This document shows, piece by piece, positions 39,001 through 51,548 of a DNA stretch of 64,000 nt. The notes beneath the pieces were generated by a model that was not told where the DNA came from, made no database searches, and saw only the letters and a program-made list of their open reading frames with translations. The stretch comes from Mytilus trossulus (taxonomy: Eukaryota > Mollusca > Bivalvia > Mytilida > Mytilidae). Numbering within the stretch: position 1 is the first letter of the stretch; each line of letters opens with the position of its first letter. Both the position numbers and the translations under genes were made by a program. The stretch lies in assembly GCF_036588685.1 (NCBI RefSeq), contig NC_086386.1, positions 42,641,878 through 42,705,877 of the forward strand, written 5' to 3'.

Positions 39001-42000
39001 ACCCAATTTGATATTAACCTGAGGGGTGAATTGGAATTGATAATGCAATTAAAAAACTTTATCACCCAATTATATAAGAAAATGGTGGGTAAAAACCCCA
39101 ATGTATGAATATTTACAATGTATCTGGAGCTCTGCGGTATACTTAAAAAAATACATCGCAGTTCAGGAATTATTTAAATGTCACGAAGTCTGGTAGTAAG
39201 AGGTAATGAAAAATGCAGCTTGATCTATATACATGTACATTGTAGATGCAATTAGTCAAGTTCTTTCATCAGGTTCCTTTGACTTCAACTTAACTTAGTT
39301 AACTAGGTTCGCTTGTACATGTTTAATTATTTTATTTTACAGGCAGCCATAAAAAAAGCTACAGTATTGGATTTATCAAACAATGTTATTTCAACTTTAC
39401 CTGTAAGTAAAATAACAAAGGGAACTAAACATTTCCAGTAAGTACTGTTGGTACTGACACATGACTGATTATCAGGGTGTCTGTATATTGATATTGTAAA
39501 ATATCAGCTGAAAGTCAGTGAGCGAAGCAAACAACTTCAAAATGAGTACATATTAAAATTGAGAATGGAAATGGGGAATGTGTCAAACAGACAACAACCC
39601 AACCATAGAAAAAACAATAGCAGAAGGTCACCAACAGGTCTTCAATGTACCGAGAAATTCCCGCACCCGGAGGCGTCCTTCAGCTGGCCCCTAAACCAAT
39701 ATATACTAGTTCAGTGATAATGAAGCCATACTAATTTCCAAATTGTACACATGAAACTAAAATTAAAATAATACAAGACTAACGAAGGCCAGAGGCTCCT
39801 GACTTGGGACAGGCGCAAAAATGCAGCGGGGTTAAACATGTTTGTGAGATCTCAACCCTCCCCCTATACCTCTAGCCAATGTAGAAAAGTTAAACGCATA
39901 ACAATACGCAAAATTGTATCACTTGTGTATCAATATCGCAAGCAGCTGATGTTTTCACACACAAATCCAAAAATGTGAAAATCTCAATAAAAATAACAAT
40001 GTCATATCAACAGATCTTTAATCTGAATAGCATTTTAGCAAAGTCATCTCAATATCATATGTAAATAAAAAAACAATGACATCTTAATATTATCTGTAAG
40101 TAAAGGAACAATCTTATGCACAGAAAGTCATTCTTACATTAAAGGTGTAACGCTTGCATTACTTTTTAGTTTGCTAGCCCATAAAGCTATAAAGGGCCCC
40201 AAAAATTACTAGAGTAAAACTATTCGAATGGAAAAACCAACAATCTAATCTATATAAAATAACAAACACATCAACAAACGAAAACTTCAGAACATCAGAT
40301 TTCTGACATGTATGACTTTCTGTTTCATAATCTTTTTGTTAATTTTAATTTTGTTTTTCAGGATCCATTTTGCACCCTTGATCATCTAGTCAAGATTGAT
40401 CTTAGCAAAAATTTACTAACAGAATTGCCACATAATTTTGGGAATCTACGCAATTTGCAACACCTTGACCTACTCGGGAACAAATTGAATGTTTTGCCAT
40501 TAAGTTTTTGGAGATTGGAAAAATTACGATGGTTGGACTTAAAAGATAATCCTTTGAAAGACGAGCTGAAAAGAAATGCTGGAGATTGTTTAAATGAGAA
40601 TGAATGCAAAAAATGTGCACAAAGGGTAAGAGTTGACAATAAATGTTAATAATTTAATTTTGGATGTAACACATCTTCTGATTGACTAACATTATTTTGT
40701 TATGAGCCCATAGATATAATTTAGTCATCATGGTCATGTGACCGTGATGTCATAAATAAATAACATAAAAAATGTGGTGCACACTGTTAGATAACCAGCT
40801 CATGCATTATTCAGTGTGCACCAAATTTTTTATGGTCATTTCTTAATTGTTCTGTTCTTGAATAGCTTTCCATTAGTTGTAACGTATAATTTAAACTTTA
40901 TTCTATATATGATTCCGGACACAATTTAAACTTTAGAGGTAGAATGCCTTTAAATATAATTCAAAAACATATATTGTCAATTTATTGTTATTGGCAGGTA
41001 AAGATAGACCATAAACCTAAGTGTTAAAAAAATATTTTCCATAGACATGTATGTAGCGGAATAAAATTTTCACATAATCATTTTAACAAAAATGAATGAA
41101 TCTATAGTAAATTAAATAACCATACTTCCTGTGTACTCTTACAAGTATATATGACACCAAAAAACAACTTTAAATGTAACCTTGTACATATTTTTTCATG
41201 TAGATAGAACTTCAACATGTTCAATATATACATTATTTTCTTTTTTGTCGAGCCTTCAACTTTAGTCGAAAAAGCGAGACTAAGCGATCCTACATTCCGT
41301 CGGCGTCGGCGTCAACAAATATTCACTCTGTGGTTAAAGTTTTTGAAATTTTAATAACTTTCTTAAACTATTCTGGATTTCTACCAAACTTTGACAGAAG
41401 CTTTTTTATGATCATAAGATAGTATTCAGAAGTAAATTTTGTAAAAATAAAATTCCACTTTTTCCGTATTTTACTTATAAATGGACTTAGTTTTTTTCTG
41501 TGGGGAAACATTACATTCACTCTGTGGTTAAAGTTTTTAAAATTTTAATAACTTTCTTAAACTATCCTGGGTTTGTACCAAACTTGGACAGAAGCTTGTT
41601 TATGATCATAAGATAGTATCCAGAAGTAAATTTTGTAAATAAATAAATCCATTTTTTCCATATTTTACTTTAAAATGGACTTAGTTTTTTCTGCGGGGAA
41701 CCATTACATTCACTCTGTGGTTAAAGTTTTTAAAATTTTAATAACTTTCTTAAACTATCCTGGGTTTGTACCAAACTTAGACAGAAGCTTATTTATGATC
41801 ATAAGATTGTATCCAGAAGTAAAGTTTGTAAAAAGATTACTCCGTTTTTTCTGTAATTTACTTGTAAATGGACTTTATGATTTTCTTACAATCATAAAAT
41901 AGTAACAAGAGGAATATTTTTATTGATTTTTTCCTCATTGTTGTTGAGCCTGCGATTTACAGCAAAAATAGGCAGCGGAACCCTTACAAATTTTTTCAAA

Positions 42001-45000
42001 ATGCGCCATCTAAATGAAAAATACCTCAACCGTTATTACAACTCTCTGACATTCTCCTGTAATTGCCAATGGATGCATTTTTTTCAGATATTGAGGTACA
42101 TGAAAGATCTCAATTCAGAACTAGAAAGAGTAAAACAGAGAAGGCTTCAGAAAGAAAGAGGTAAATCTTCAGAAAATGTATATAAAAAAAGAAGATGTGG
42201 TATGCTTGCCAAAGAGATAACTGTCCACAAGAGACCAAAATGACACAGACATTAACAACGATAGGTCACGGTACATCTTTCAACAATGAGCAAAGCCCAT
42301 ACTGCATTTTTGTTTTCTGAGTTTGTATCTGCTTACCTCAACAGAGCTTCCGAGATGAGTCCTTTTTTGAAGGGTTTATGTTGCTCAGTCTTAAGTTTTG
42401 AAGTCTTTCATGTTTATGGTTCAGTGACTGAAGAATGACTTTTTTTTCAGTTATGAGCAATAGGATAACTATTTTGTATTTAGTACCATTTCAAGTCTTG
42501 ACATTTGTCCAACAGATTGATGGTCTCTGGGGTATATGCTTGCCTTGAGTGTAATCAACCCCTAATCAGGTCAAAATTAAAAACTTACTATTTTCTGCTT
42601 ATTGCTAAGCATGTGTCATAAAGGAGTGAGAGCAAAGACTAATCTGCTCAGAGACAGAATTATCAGGGTTCTCGCTAAGGATTTTTGAAGGCGAGTCCAG
42701 GGACTAGTCATTTTTGGCCATGGTGAGTCCAATAGCATTTCTGGCCATGGTGAGTCCAATACCATTTTTGGCCATGGTGAGTCCAATAGCATTTTTGGCC
42801 ATGGTGAGTCAAGAAGCAAGGAGAAGATATTTTATTGCAATGTTATGTAATATATAAGTCTCCATGGCATAACAAAGCAAGGAAATGACATTAAATTCAG
42901 ATTACTTTTGCTATAAAATGATGATATTTGTGTTTAAACGTGTTGAGTTTATACAAAATATTTCAATCTTGATGCATCTGTGGACTCACCAGTTTTGAAA
43001 ATGGTGAGTCCAGAAAGATTTTGATGAGTCCAGGACTCATGGACTTGCCTTAGTGAGAACCCTGGAATTATGTCTTTGGGAAGTGTTACATGTCTTTCAG
43101 AAGACTTCTTCTTCTGAAGTACCATTTGTCAGATTAGAAGAAATGTTAAAATGTAGTAAATTTAGTGTGTTTTACTTTATACAAATTTAACCATTGCTAA
43201 CTGTAGATAGATTAGAAATTCACTGGGAAAATAATGGCATGAAACTTTAAGTTAGGTTTAGCTGCCATGTTTTTAGTAATGTATTGTTATTCATAACTGG
43301 TATAATGATCATGGTTCTATCATGTATATAGTGCTTACAAAAATAACAATTTTTTTTCCTTTAAATATTTTAATTGCACAACAAATTTGTTTTTTAATTT
43401 AGAACTAGAAACTTTACAAAAAGAGAAGGAAGAAAGTGAAAGACAGCAAATGAGAGATGAAAGAAAAGCAGAAAAAGAAAGGAAGAAGCAAGAAAATAAA
43501 AAGAAGTACCAAACTGAGAAAGAGGAATATGAGGATACACAATCATCAGAAGAAGGTATGTATCATTTATTTGTGGCCACAAATTTGAAAAGTAAAAATC
43601 ATGTTGATATTTTTGCTCCCATATCTTTCAATGTTTGACTGATATGGCTCTTCAAAATTAGTTTGGCTATATTGGATAGGGGGCAGATTTTTTAGATATA
43701 GTTTGAAATAGTATGGAAGTATGGGAAATCCTATGTGTGTATCCAAGCAACTGCTCTGTTTTAATGATGTTTTCCGTAATTTGCCCACCATTTTTATCTC
43801 CATTATGAAAATCTGCCCCCTATCCAATATGGCCGAATTCAGACAGTGAAGAGCTCTATTTGTTTTGATACGGTTAAATTATGCCAATGCCTATATGTGA
43901 AAAATTGAAAGAGTTATGCCCCTGGAAATATTCATTATATTTTCATTGTGTTTGCTCTCTAGCCTTCTTTTTTCCTAAGATCCTGAAGATATTTACCAAA
44001 TAAAATTGATCAGAAAATTTTAAATTGTGCCCAGTGTTGAAGTATTGCCACTGACTTTCTTCAATTGAGTCTAGCACACCATATAAGTTGTACTTTAATT
44101 GGTCACTAATACTATTTGTTTTAACCATTGCTCGTACTCACTGCATGCAATAATCCTCTATCTAACTAACACAATTGTTTTAAAATATTAAGTATAAGTT
44201 GAAAGGCTGTATTTTTTTCAATGAAACTTCCTTAATCATGTTGATTTATGTTTAGTATTGAAACAACAGAAGAGAACATAATCCATTATAGATATTTTAT
44301 GTATTTTGTTAAATGTTTAATGTGAGACAAATATTTATTATTTCAATTCATTTTTTAGGTGAAAGATTTGATAGTGGAACAAGTAAAAGTGCAATTAAAG
44401 TAAAAACAGGTAACCATAATTATAGAAGTTATTTATACTTGTTTGAATATAAATGGAAAAGAAATAGTGTATAGTTGTTTGAATATTAATGGAAAAGAAA
44501 TAATGTATAATTGTTTGAATATTAATGGAAAAGAAATAATGTATAATTGTTTGAATATTAATGGAAAAGAAATAGTGTATAATTGTTTGAATATTAATCG
44601 AGTTAATGGAAAAGAAATAGTGTATCAATTCCTGACACCAAATATTTTGGTTCATAAATACCAAACCAAAGAAACAGTGCTTTTTTTTGGTGTTCAAGAT
44701 ATACAATCATGTTTTAAAATTGTGATGATGTTGAAATAGTATCAAAGAGATAATTTTTTTTTGTTCTAGTTTGTTAATTCCCCATTTACAAGATTGAAGA
44801 GTCTAATGCATTCTTTATACTAATTTTGAAAGCATCTACCAAATGTGTTATGGATAGGCTAATGTATATCTTTAACAAGTAAAAATTGACCAATGTCATG
44901 CATTAAGTCCAAATTTTAACATTCATAATGTTGCAGAACTTATACCTTCATGTTATTAAGAAAGAACCATGTTAATGTGTTACCCAACACTTTCACTAAA

Positions 45001-45522
45001 ATTGATTTGGCTTGTTTAATTTTCATTAAATTTTGTCAAAGTATTTACTTTGACCCTGTAACAAAAATTTCAAAAATTTTGAACTAACCGTTATGTCAGA
45101 AAAAATACACTGGTTATATAGCAGTTTGACAAACACCAATTTTGATCATTGAGAAGCTTAATATTCCCTTTACAACACAATGTAATTAAAACACTAAGCT
45201 GACTTTACAGAGTTGTCTCCCTGTAGCATAAGTTACCACATTAACTATTTAGTGTAAGATAAAGGCTTAATTTTTCTTCTATCGTCTCTTTTCAGCAACT
45301 GGTGGCAGGCTTTGTACAAAGGTTTTATTATCGTTGTTCATGACAGCTTTATTCATCATAGGGATGATATATGTAATATCAGTGTATTGTGAGAGAGAGA
45401 AGAAGGACCAGATATGTAAAGACTATGGACATACTATTGTAAAAGAAGCAAAGCATTTCATTTGGGATATGGAGAAGAGATTACATGTCTTTTATAATTT
45501 TATACAAAAAAAGTTGAAATAG
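36025..45522 (+). CDS. LRRC59: LRRC59, ER/nuclear-envelope LRR membrane protein, seven coding exons, 305 aa
   Basis: Exons: 36025-36114, 39343-39402, 40362-40625, 42088-42160, 43403-43555, 44359-44409, 45296-45522. Phases agree throughout (0,0,0,1,1,1) and all introns are GT-AG. The total of 305 residues is almost the vertebrate length (307). The protein begins [20 protein letters not shown]. LRRs span about residues 30-115 ([56 protein letters not shown]), followed by [14 protein letters not shown] charged coiled coil covers about 120-215. Near 235-260 is one membrane segment ([21 protein letters not shown]), then a short tail. LRRC59 is a tail-side ER and nuclear-envelope protein linked to ribosome docking, FGF1 nuclear import and nucleic-acid-sensing receptor trafficking. 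The introns carry many transposable elements. Confidence 0.95.
36265..37375. mobile_element. Foldback-type element with arrayed 16-bp units in its arms (LRRC59 intron 1)
   Basis: Inner arms carry repeats of a unit like GGGCCGGATCAACTTG, inverted at 36366-36425 and direct at 37171-37265. Outer arms also match in inverted order: 'gagtaagggttattcc' near 36332 against the complement of 'ggaataactcttact' near 37282, and 'ggcccgctgag' against the complement of 'ctcaatgggct'. The internal region is non-coding. Confidence 0.62.
37885..39134. mobile_element. 1.25-kb TIR element, hAT-like ends (LRRC59 intron 1)
   Basis: Ends CAGAGCTCCAGATA and its complement TATCTGGAGCTCTG are perfect over 14 bp. GGTATA flanks both sides (37879-37884 and 39136-39141, one extra base at the right), consistent with a target duplication. 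Inside are many 'acccaatt' words. No transposase frame was found. Confidence 0.62.
39570..39900 (+). repeat. Dispersed mussel repeat, copy 1
   Basis: 'ggggaatgtgtcaaacagac', 'agaaggtcaccaac', 'gtcttcaatgtaccgagaaa' and 'cgcacccggaggcgt' recur with few changes at 59595-59716. I recall it as very common in Mytilus. Confidence 0.75.
40764..40834. repeat. 23-bp near-perfect hairpin (LRRC59 intron 3)
   Basis: The arms 40764-40786 and 40812-40834 (core GGTGCACACTG/CAGTGTGCACC) differ at one pair around a 25-nt loop. Likely a tiny foldback element. Confidence 0.8.
41245..41960 (-). mobile_element. Pearl/HINE-like element with three 194-bp repeats, inverted (LRRC59 intron 3)
   Basis: One flank carries 'gtcgagccttcaactttagt' and a GTCGGCGTCGGCGTC microsatellite. 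The core has three copies of a unit near 194 bp (marker 'cactctgtggttaaagtttt' at 41324, 41518 and 41711). The other flank has 'gttgttgagcctgcgattta'. The microsatellite lies at the left, so the element is opposite to those at 23.6 and 60.3 kb and belongs to a different family. Confidence 0.75.
42664..43064. mobile_element. 401-bp hAT-like MITE with internal 27-bp tandem repeats (LRRC59 intron 4)
   Basis: Ends CAGGGTTCTCGCTAAGG and the complement of CCTTAGTGAGAACCCTG match with one difference. GAATTAT lies directly on both sides (42657-42663 and 43065-43071). Internally a 27-bp unit (GGCCATGGTGAGTCCAATAG core) repeats four times from 42716 at exact 27-bp steps. CAGGG...CCCTG ends and a 7-8 bp duplication are typical of hAT. 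Confidence 0.83.
43643..43856. mobile_element. Foldback MITE (LRRC59 intron 5)
   Basis: 43669-43691 and 43808-43830 are perfect 23-bp inverted repeats (core ATTGGATAGGGGGCAGATTT). Weaker outer matches reach GGCTCTTCA and TGAAGAGCT. Confidence 0.8.
44440..44635. repeat. 36-bp tandem repeat, about 4.5 copies (LRRC59 intron 6)
   Basis: 'gtttgaatattaatggaaaa' recurs at 44441, 44477, 44513, 44549 and 44585, exactly 36 bp apart. Because 36 is a multiple of three the repeat is open on both strands, but it lies inside an intron and is not coding. Confidence 0.92.
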
Positions 45523-45582
45523 TGACCAATTAATGTATTGCAACTTTTTTATTTTTAAGCCTACGGTGCAAGGTCAAGCAGA

Positions 45583-45588
45583 GAATAA
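45583..45588 (+). terminator. LRRC59 polyadenylation signal
   Basis: AATAAA lies 61 nt after the LRRC59 stop. It is the first canonical signal downstream. Confidence 0.6.
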
Positions 45589-45710
45589 AACATAAGAAAA
45601 TAATGTATCTTATTTAAGTTTATATTATCATGTGTTAGAATATTCAGAAATATATGGTTTACCGACCTTATCAACATCTAAAGGACAATCAATAGAGAAT
45701 AGTAAATAAG

Positions 45711-46460
45711 TACTGTGAAAGTACTTTAATTCAGGGTATCAATTTTTCATGGTTTGAGCAATTTTTACTTGTTCATGGGTTTTTAAATCGTGGATTTTTT
45801 TTTTTTTTTTTAAATTAAAAAAATTAAAGCCTTTAGAAACGAATGTTACAAATAGTCTGGATTTAGGAAATTGCAAAGTAAACATTGACCGGTAGTGATA
45901 ACACTAATTAACAAATGATAAAGTGATCAATAGGTTTAAGACCATCAAATGTGTTAATTAGGCCATAAACATTTCACCTACAGAAAACAGTAACATAAAC
46001 AAATACTATAAACGTATCTTGAATTGTCAAATAATTCTTATCAAAATCAAGCCCAGCATGAAATTATAATTTCCCATATGTATGAGAACTATGAGGATTT
46101 AAAATGAACACTTTATAATACTAGCATATTAATACCAGAAGTCTGACTTTCATCGATCAAAAATATTGTTTAGAGAATTAAAAGATCAAAAGTTGTACAG
46201 TTTAGGTTATTAAAGATAAAATGGGTATAATCATGCATGCGGTTGGAGCTCTGTGACTGCTATTAAAGTATTCTTAGATTTGGCGTTATTCAATATATTC
46301 TCTAGATCATATCAGTAGTGAAACCTACCGATGGGGATATTTCCATGTCTTGATTTGGACAATGGTTGTTTTATTTTTTTAGACACTTAAAATCGTGGAT
46401 AAAGTCATCCACGAAAACCACGAAAATTGGTACCCTACGAATAAAAGTACTTTCACAGTA
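45711..46460. mobile_element. 750-bp TACTGTG TIR element downstream of LRRC59
   Basis: The left end TACTGTGAAAGTACTTTAAT and the complement of the right end (TACTGTGAAAGTACTTTTAT) match closely. Inner TIR text on both sides resembles 'gggtaccaattttcgtgg', shared with the 54215 element. TA may be a Tc1/mariner-type target duplication. Confidence 0.75.
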
Positions 46461-47149
46461 TGCTGATAATCAGGGCTATTCCAAGAAAATAAATGTATTG
46501 GTGGTTTGAAGGCACTTTTTATTTGACCCCACGATACATAAATTTTTAATTTGTATTTTTCCTTTAAAAATGTTCAAGCATTCTTTCCCAACTAACTTGG
46601 AACCATCAAATGTTTGAAAAAAGTGCCTTCTGATCCCCCTTACAATTATTTCTGGAAAAGACCTCAACATCTTTTATGATTGATCAATGGAAATACACAA
46701 ACGTGTAAAATTTTATACATATTAATTCAGAACAAGATCGAAATATATTATCACTAAAAGAGAATGATAAATACTATGTATAGAGAGTTTTTTTACAATT
46801 TTACAACATTTTGTTGTTTTGATTGAAACATATAATATTTAGTTTTCAAAAACCTGAAAACTCATGAGCCTTTTACTTAATTATGGATATAAGTATTATG
46901 TTATTTGATATGTGCATCCATTGTTTATGTACAAAAAGGTTGTAAAAATTCAAATTATTCAACAGATAATTTTATTTAACTAGCTGAGGACATGTAGGAT
47001 GCAGTGTATGTGTATATGTTAGATATTTAGGTCATTTTCAAATTTATAGAAATTTTTTAATAACAATGTTAGTTGCTAGTAACTGGCAGCTTACATGTAC
47101 ATTCAAGGGTCCAACTTAAATAAGCTATTAGAGAAAATAACATACATTT

Positions 47150-48060
47150 TATTATTGCGGGATATAAAAAAAAACTGTGATAACATATGTATGTTACATG
47201 TTTCAAAAGGAAAATATGCAACCTTTATTTTGTTAAATTTTTGTCAAGTTCTATTGATATTATAATTTCTTTAAGAATACTAATCTTTGCAAAGATATAA
47301 CAGCTCATAGTTTACCAATCATGCATAGTTCACCTATGTTATTACATAAAATATATTCCTGCAATAACAAAAGGGTGTTATTACAGCTTTTCTAAATATC
47401 TTCAAAAGCTTTGCTCTGGCAATGTATTTCAATTCATTTTAAGAAATGATGATCAGAGCGTGTAATGCGGCACTGCACAAGATTCCAAGTGTCTCATTTA
47501 CTCTCATATAGTAAGTTACATGCTTGTAATAACTAAGTCTTGTTATTACAGCTTAGTTTGCCCTTAAAAGCATTGTCTCATTGATTTAGCATTGATTGAT
47601 CAAAATTGTATTAATGGAAATAGAAAATTAGTTATCAAGGTAATTTATTGAGCTACTGTGCAAAGTTTTAAGAATTCCCAAGTGCTCATTAAAGATAAAA
47701 TATTTATGATATATTTAACTGATAACAAACCTATGTTATTACAGATAAAGGAAAAAAGAGTAAACAACTCACGAAAGTGTCAGTAATAACACATGCATGT
47801 TATTTTTCTCTGATAACTTATTTAAGTTAGACGCTTTACTGATGTATGTCTAAATAATTTAATTGATAACCAACAAATATGTTAATTAACCTCACATTTA
47901 CATTGATATTAAGTTATTTGCATAAATATTATATACTATTTATAATATATTTATGTTTTTGATTATCAACACATTAGTATTCTATTTAACCAGCTCATGT
48001 TGAGTTGTCTGCACAATTTTTGCTCTAAGAATGAACAATTTATAAAGCATACAAGACACT
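47150..48060. repeat. Diverged tandem array, unit near 190 bp
   Basis: TGTTATTACAG-type words recur at about 47391, 47540 and 47735. Each of the last two is preceded by 'gtgcaaagtt'/'ctgcacaagatt' and 'ccaagtg' blocks. The copies are weakly similar, so extent and unit length are approximate. Confidence 0.4.
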
Positions 48061-48467
48061 AGTGCCATACTTATGTATATGTTTAAAGGTTTTTCTAATG
48101 TTTTAAATGAATATTTCGTATTTCATATATATGTAATGGTCCAATTTACATTATGTGTGTAAACATCAGAGAATGTACTTTTTTTTATTTTAAGATTCTT
48201 TGGCAAAGGGAAACATGTCATACATCCAGTTAGAGATACTACAAATCAGCTGTGTTGGACAGAAATTGACCTTATGCAAGTTCATATACACATGTACATG
48301 TATAAAGCCTTTGGTGGATTTGAGAACCTTCAAATACAAAATTAAAGATGAATTTTGGGCCTATTTTGTGGGGTTTAAAAACAACTAAATTTTCAAATAG
48401 TCACAGACTTTGAATAGAGATTTTGTCAATTGTTAACCCAAAATAAGTAAACATAAACATGTATTAA

Positions 48468-48688
48468 TACTGTAAACCAATTTCTCAAGCGAGCGATTTA
48501 TTTTTGTGACTTTCGCAAGTAGAAAAATAGCGCGAAATTAAATTGTCGTGAATATGTATAACTTATATCTCTCCTTATCAAACTACATCAAGTAAATTAG
48601 ACAATCGTGAAATTAAATTGCTGTTAATTGGACTAGCTGGGGATAAACGCGAAATAAAGTATCAGCGAAAATAAGTTGGTTTACAGTA
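48468..48688. mobile_element. 221-bp TACTGTAAACC MITE
   Basis: TACTGTAAACCAA at the left and TTGGTTTACAGTA at the right are perfect inverted ends. Inside, 'gcgcgaaattaaattg' and 'cgtgaaattaaattg' repeat. TA edges suggest Tc1/mariner-type mobilisation. Confidence 0.8.
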
Positions 48689-50640
48689 TTCATTTGCATA
48701 AGGTCGATTTTTATCCGACCCAGCTCAAATACTATCATATGCTTACTATATTGCTTGCTTAACATACTATTAAATTAAGGAGACACTATCTGTTCATGTC
48801 GTTTCTTTCCCAAATGAAGTGCTTGAAGGAAAACAAGTGACAAATTCAACTGCTACAAATTGGAAAACATTATAAACATGATAAAGGGGACTTGGGTAAA
48901 ATTTCAAAAATGTAAAATAATTATATTATTAATTTTCCTTTGTATCATAAAAATAAGTACAAATAACTTAAATTTTGTGTGAACAAACTTTGAAAATGGC
49001 CTCAATGCAAAGTCTGAAAAAATAAATATTATATCTCTGTAAACTAACTTATTTTTGCAAGCTATTATATTTGTGACATTCTTTCCTAATTTTCTAATAT
49101 TTTATGGACTTCTATTTTTAGAAAGAAGGTTTTACATATTGCAACCATTAGTTTTCATATTACTATATATAAATAGCTTCAATTTTCGCTAGAAGGGCTA
49201 AATTGCAATAGTTGCTCTATAGTATTTATCTTACAAATATAATAGATTGAATATCCTCTACACATTAATTTGAATTTATGGAACATAGCGTACATACCAT
49301 GGGAATGAGTTCACTTCAGAATGAAGACATAATCTTATTTTTGATTTTAAGGTCTTCTTTGGAACCATAAATGAATATTATACATTTATTATTAAACTGA
49401 TTATTATGTTCAGTGTTTTCTGTTTTAATTTAGTAAAATTTAAATTGGTATCATCAATTTTAGATGAAGGCTGTCTTATTCAGATACACATTTGGTAAAT
49501 TCATAGACCAATTACAAGAATCACTCCTAACACTGTGAGGTGAGCCCTGGATATATTGGCTGGAACAGAAGATTTACTGGAAATTGGTTAAGTTTGTCCT
49601 TTTGCAAATTATTTGACCATCAGTGTTGAATTCTGTTAACAATTGAATAATACCTAGCAAATATGAATTAGGCTTCTACAAAACATATTCTCACTAGGTT
49701 GCATTTCTGTTAATATAGGCAATGCAATTTCCCATAAAAACTCACAGTGTGGCTAAAACTGAAGCCCTTTTACTATGGAGTTTTTAAACAATTGTATCCT
49801 GGAATGGAAAGTTGGTATACACTACTATTTTATTCAAAGGTCAAAACATAGGGCTGTGCAGCCTATATTCAACATGTATATGCCCATAACTAGTTTTAAG
49901 AGTTTAAACTTCTGCTGAAGTTCTTTACTACCTTCACTTTGGACATATCTCAGAATTCAATTTTTACTGCAACCATATGTTTTTATACTAATAACATTCT
50001 CAAATTATGTCTCTATGAGATAAAAAAGAGATCATAACGGAGAACCATTACCTGAACTAAACAAAATATCTATGAATAATATATAGCTCCGCAAAAGGGG
50101 GTTCTGATAAACAACTGTATGTACAAAATGCAACAACTAGAGAGCTACATAGGGACATGATTAGCTTTATAATCAGAGCTGTTAGATTTCCAAGTTGTCA
50201 TTCGGCTTCAGTGTCCTAAGATCAAACTTGTTTTTCATTCAAACTCAGCAGCAGTTATTCTTATTTGCATAATTATCCATCACAGAAAAAAAAGAATGCA
50301 AACAGTTACAAGAAACATTTCAGCATTTGTTAGGATAAATATGTATCTGTGTCACAGATGACGACGTATATGTTCCAATTGACATGCTTATCACTACAAT
50401 AGTCATAAGTTGAGGACAATCTGATTACAATCTGGAGTATATATCACGTTTAGTTTTTATTCAGGTTGATATTCAATAGTCTTCAGTTATTCTATGTGGT
50501 TCTGTAGACGTCTGTTTGTGTTTAAGATTGTGTTTTGTCTTTTTTTTTTCTGGCGTTACCAGTTTTGGCTTTTCATTTATTTTATCTCTTCTTTCTTTTT
50601 TGATTATTTGCTTTGTTTATAGGAGATTTTGTTTCTTTGT
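48689..50640. other. Intergenic, nothing recognised
   Basis: AT-rich; no exon-like blocks or structured repeats noticed. Confidence 0.45.
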
Positions 50641-50689
50641 TAACATTATTTTTGTTTGTTTTTATAGTGATTAAGATTATAACAACATG

Positions 50690-50930
50690 TCGACTGTTGA
50701 ACTCCTTTTGACATCTTTACCTATTATCATGATTATTTGTCTTTGTTTTGTTCACATATTGTTGTCATGCTACTATCATACAAGGAAGAGGTTTTGACAG
50801 CTATACGACGTTTTGTTTTTGCCATTTGATAAAGGACTTTCTGTTTTTAATTTTACTTGGAATTTGTTTTCATGACAACTCCTGTGGCACTATCCGTTCA
50901 CTTACCCGTCTTTCCCGCGTTAGGTTAAAG
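50690..50930 (+). repeat. Dispersed mussel repeat (retroelement 3' region type)
   Basis: 'gctactatcatacaaggaag', 'gttttgacagctat' and 'gccatttgataaaggacttt' match a sequence I recall from many mussel loci. An inverted relative of part of it lies at about 9735-9780. A fragment, not a gene. Confidence 0.55.
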
Positions 50931-51059
50931 TGTTTAGTCTACGTAGTTTTTGATGAAGTTGAAATCTTATCAACTTGAAACTTAGTACACATGTTACCGA
51001 TGAAAACAATCATTTTATCTCGAACATTGAAATAAACTCCGCATAGATACCAAGATAAA

Positions 51060-51240
51060 ATTTTTATATTCACGCAAAACGCGCGTTTCGTCTACAAAAG
51101 ACTCACCAGTGACGCTCGAATCAAAAAGTGTTTAAAAGGCAATGTAGAGTATGAAGTTGAAGAGCATTGAGGACCAAAAATTCCAAAAAATTGCCAAAAA
51201 CAGCTGGCGTAATCTATTCCTGAGGTAGAAAAGCGTTTTT
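51060..51240 (-). repeat. Dispersed mussel repeat, minus orientation
   Basis: The complement of 'aacgcgcgtttcgtctacaa' and 'gtgacgctcgaatc' matches the plus-oriented sequence at 52920-53000 and 58370-58460. Confidence 0.7.
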
Positions 51241-51548
51241 AAGAATGATAGTGCTTCGTGTTAATTTTAAGTCGAGGTAGTTTTTGAGAAAATTAACTTG
51301 ACATCTAATTAACTTAAAACTTAGAAAACATGTTCCCTATGCTATGTCTTTTCTTATCCGAATGCCGAATTAGAGTTTTGACCCTTTCGCAGATTTTTTA
51401 CATTTGGTTATAAAGTGTGATTATTTCTTATGAAGATAAAAGACAAAGCAGCAGAGAACTCGATATAATACACACTATGACCTAGTATTGCGTTTTTTCG
51501 AAGATATTTTTTTTGTATCATTTAAAAATCTTTGATTTTGAACTAATT

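Noticed and set aside
40382..40639. Minus-strand frames of 72 and 85 codons
   Set aside because: Antisense shadows of LRRC59 exon 3.
44395..44739. About 100-codon frames on both strands with repeating peptides
   Set aside because: Product of a 36-bp tandem repeat inside LRRC59 intron 6; 36 is a multiple of three, so frames stay open by chance.
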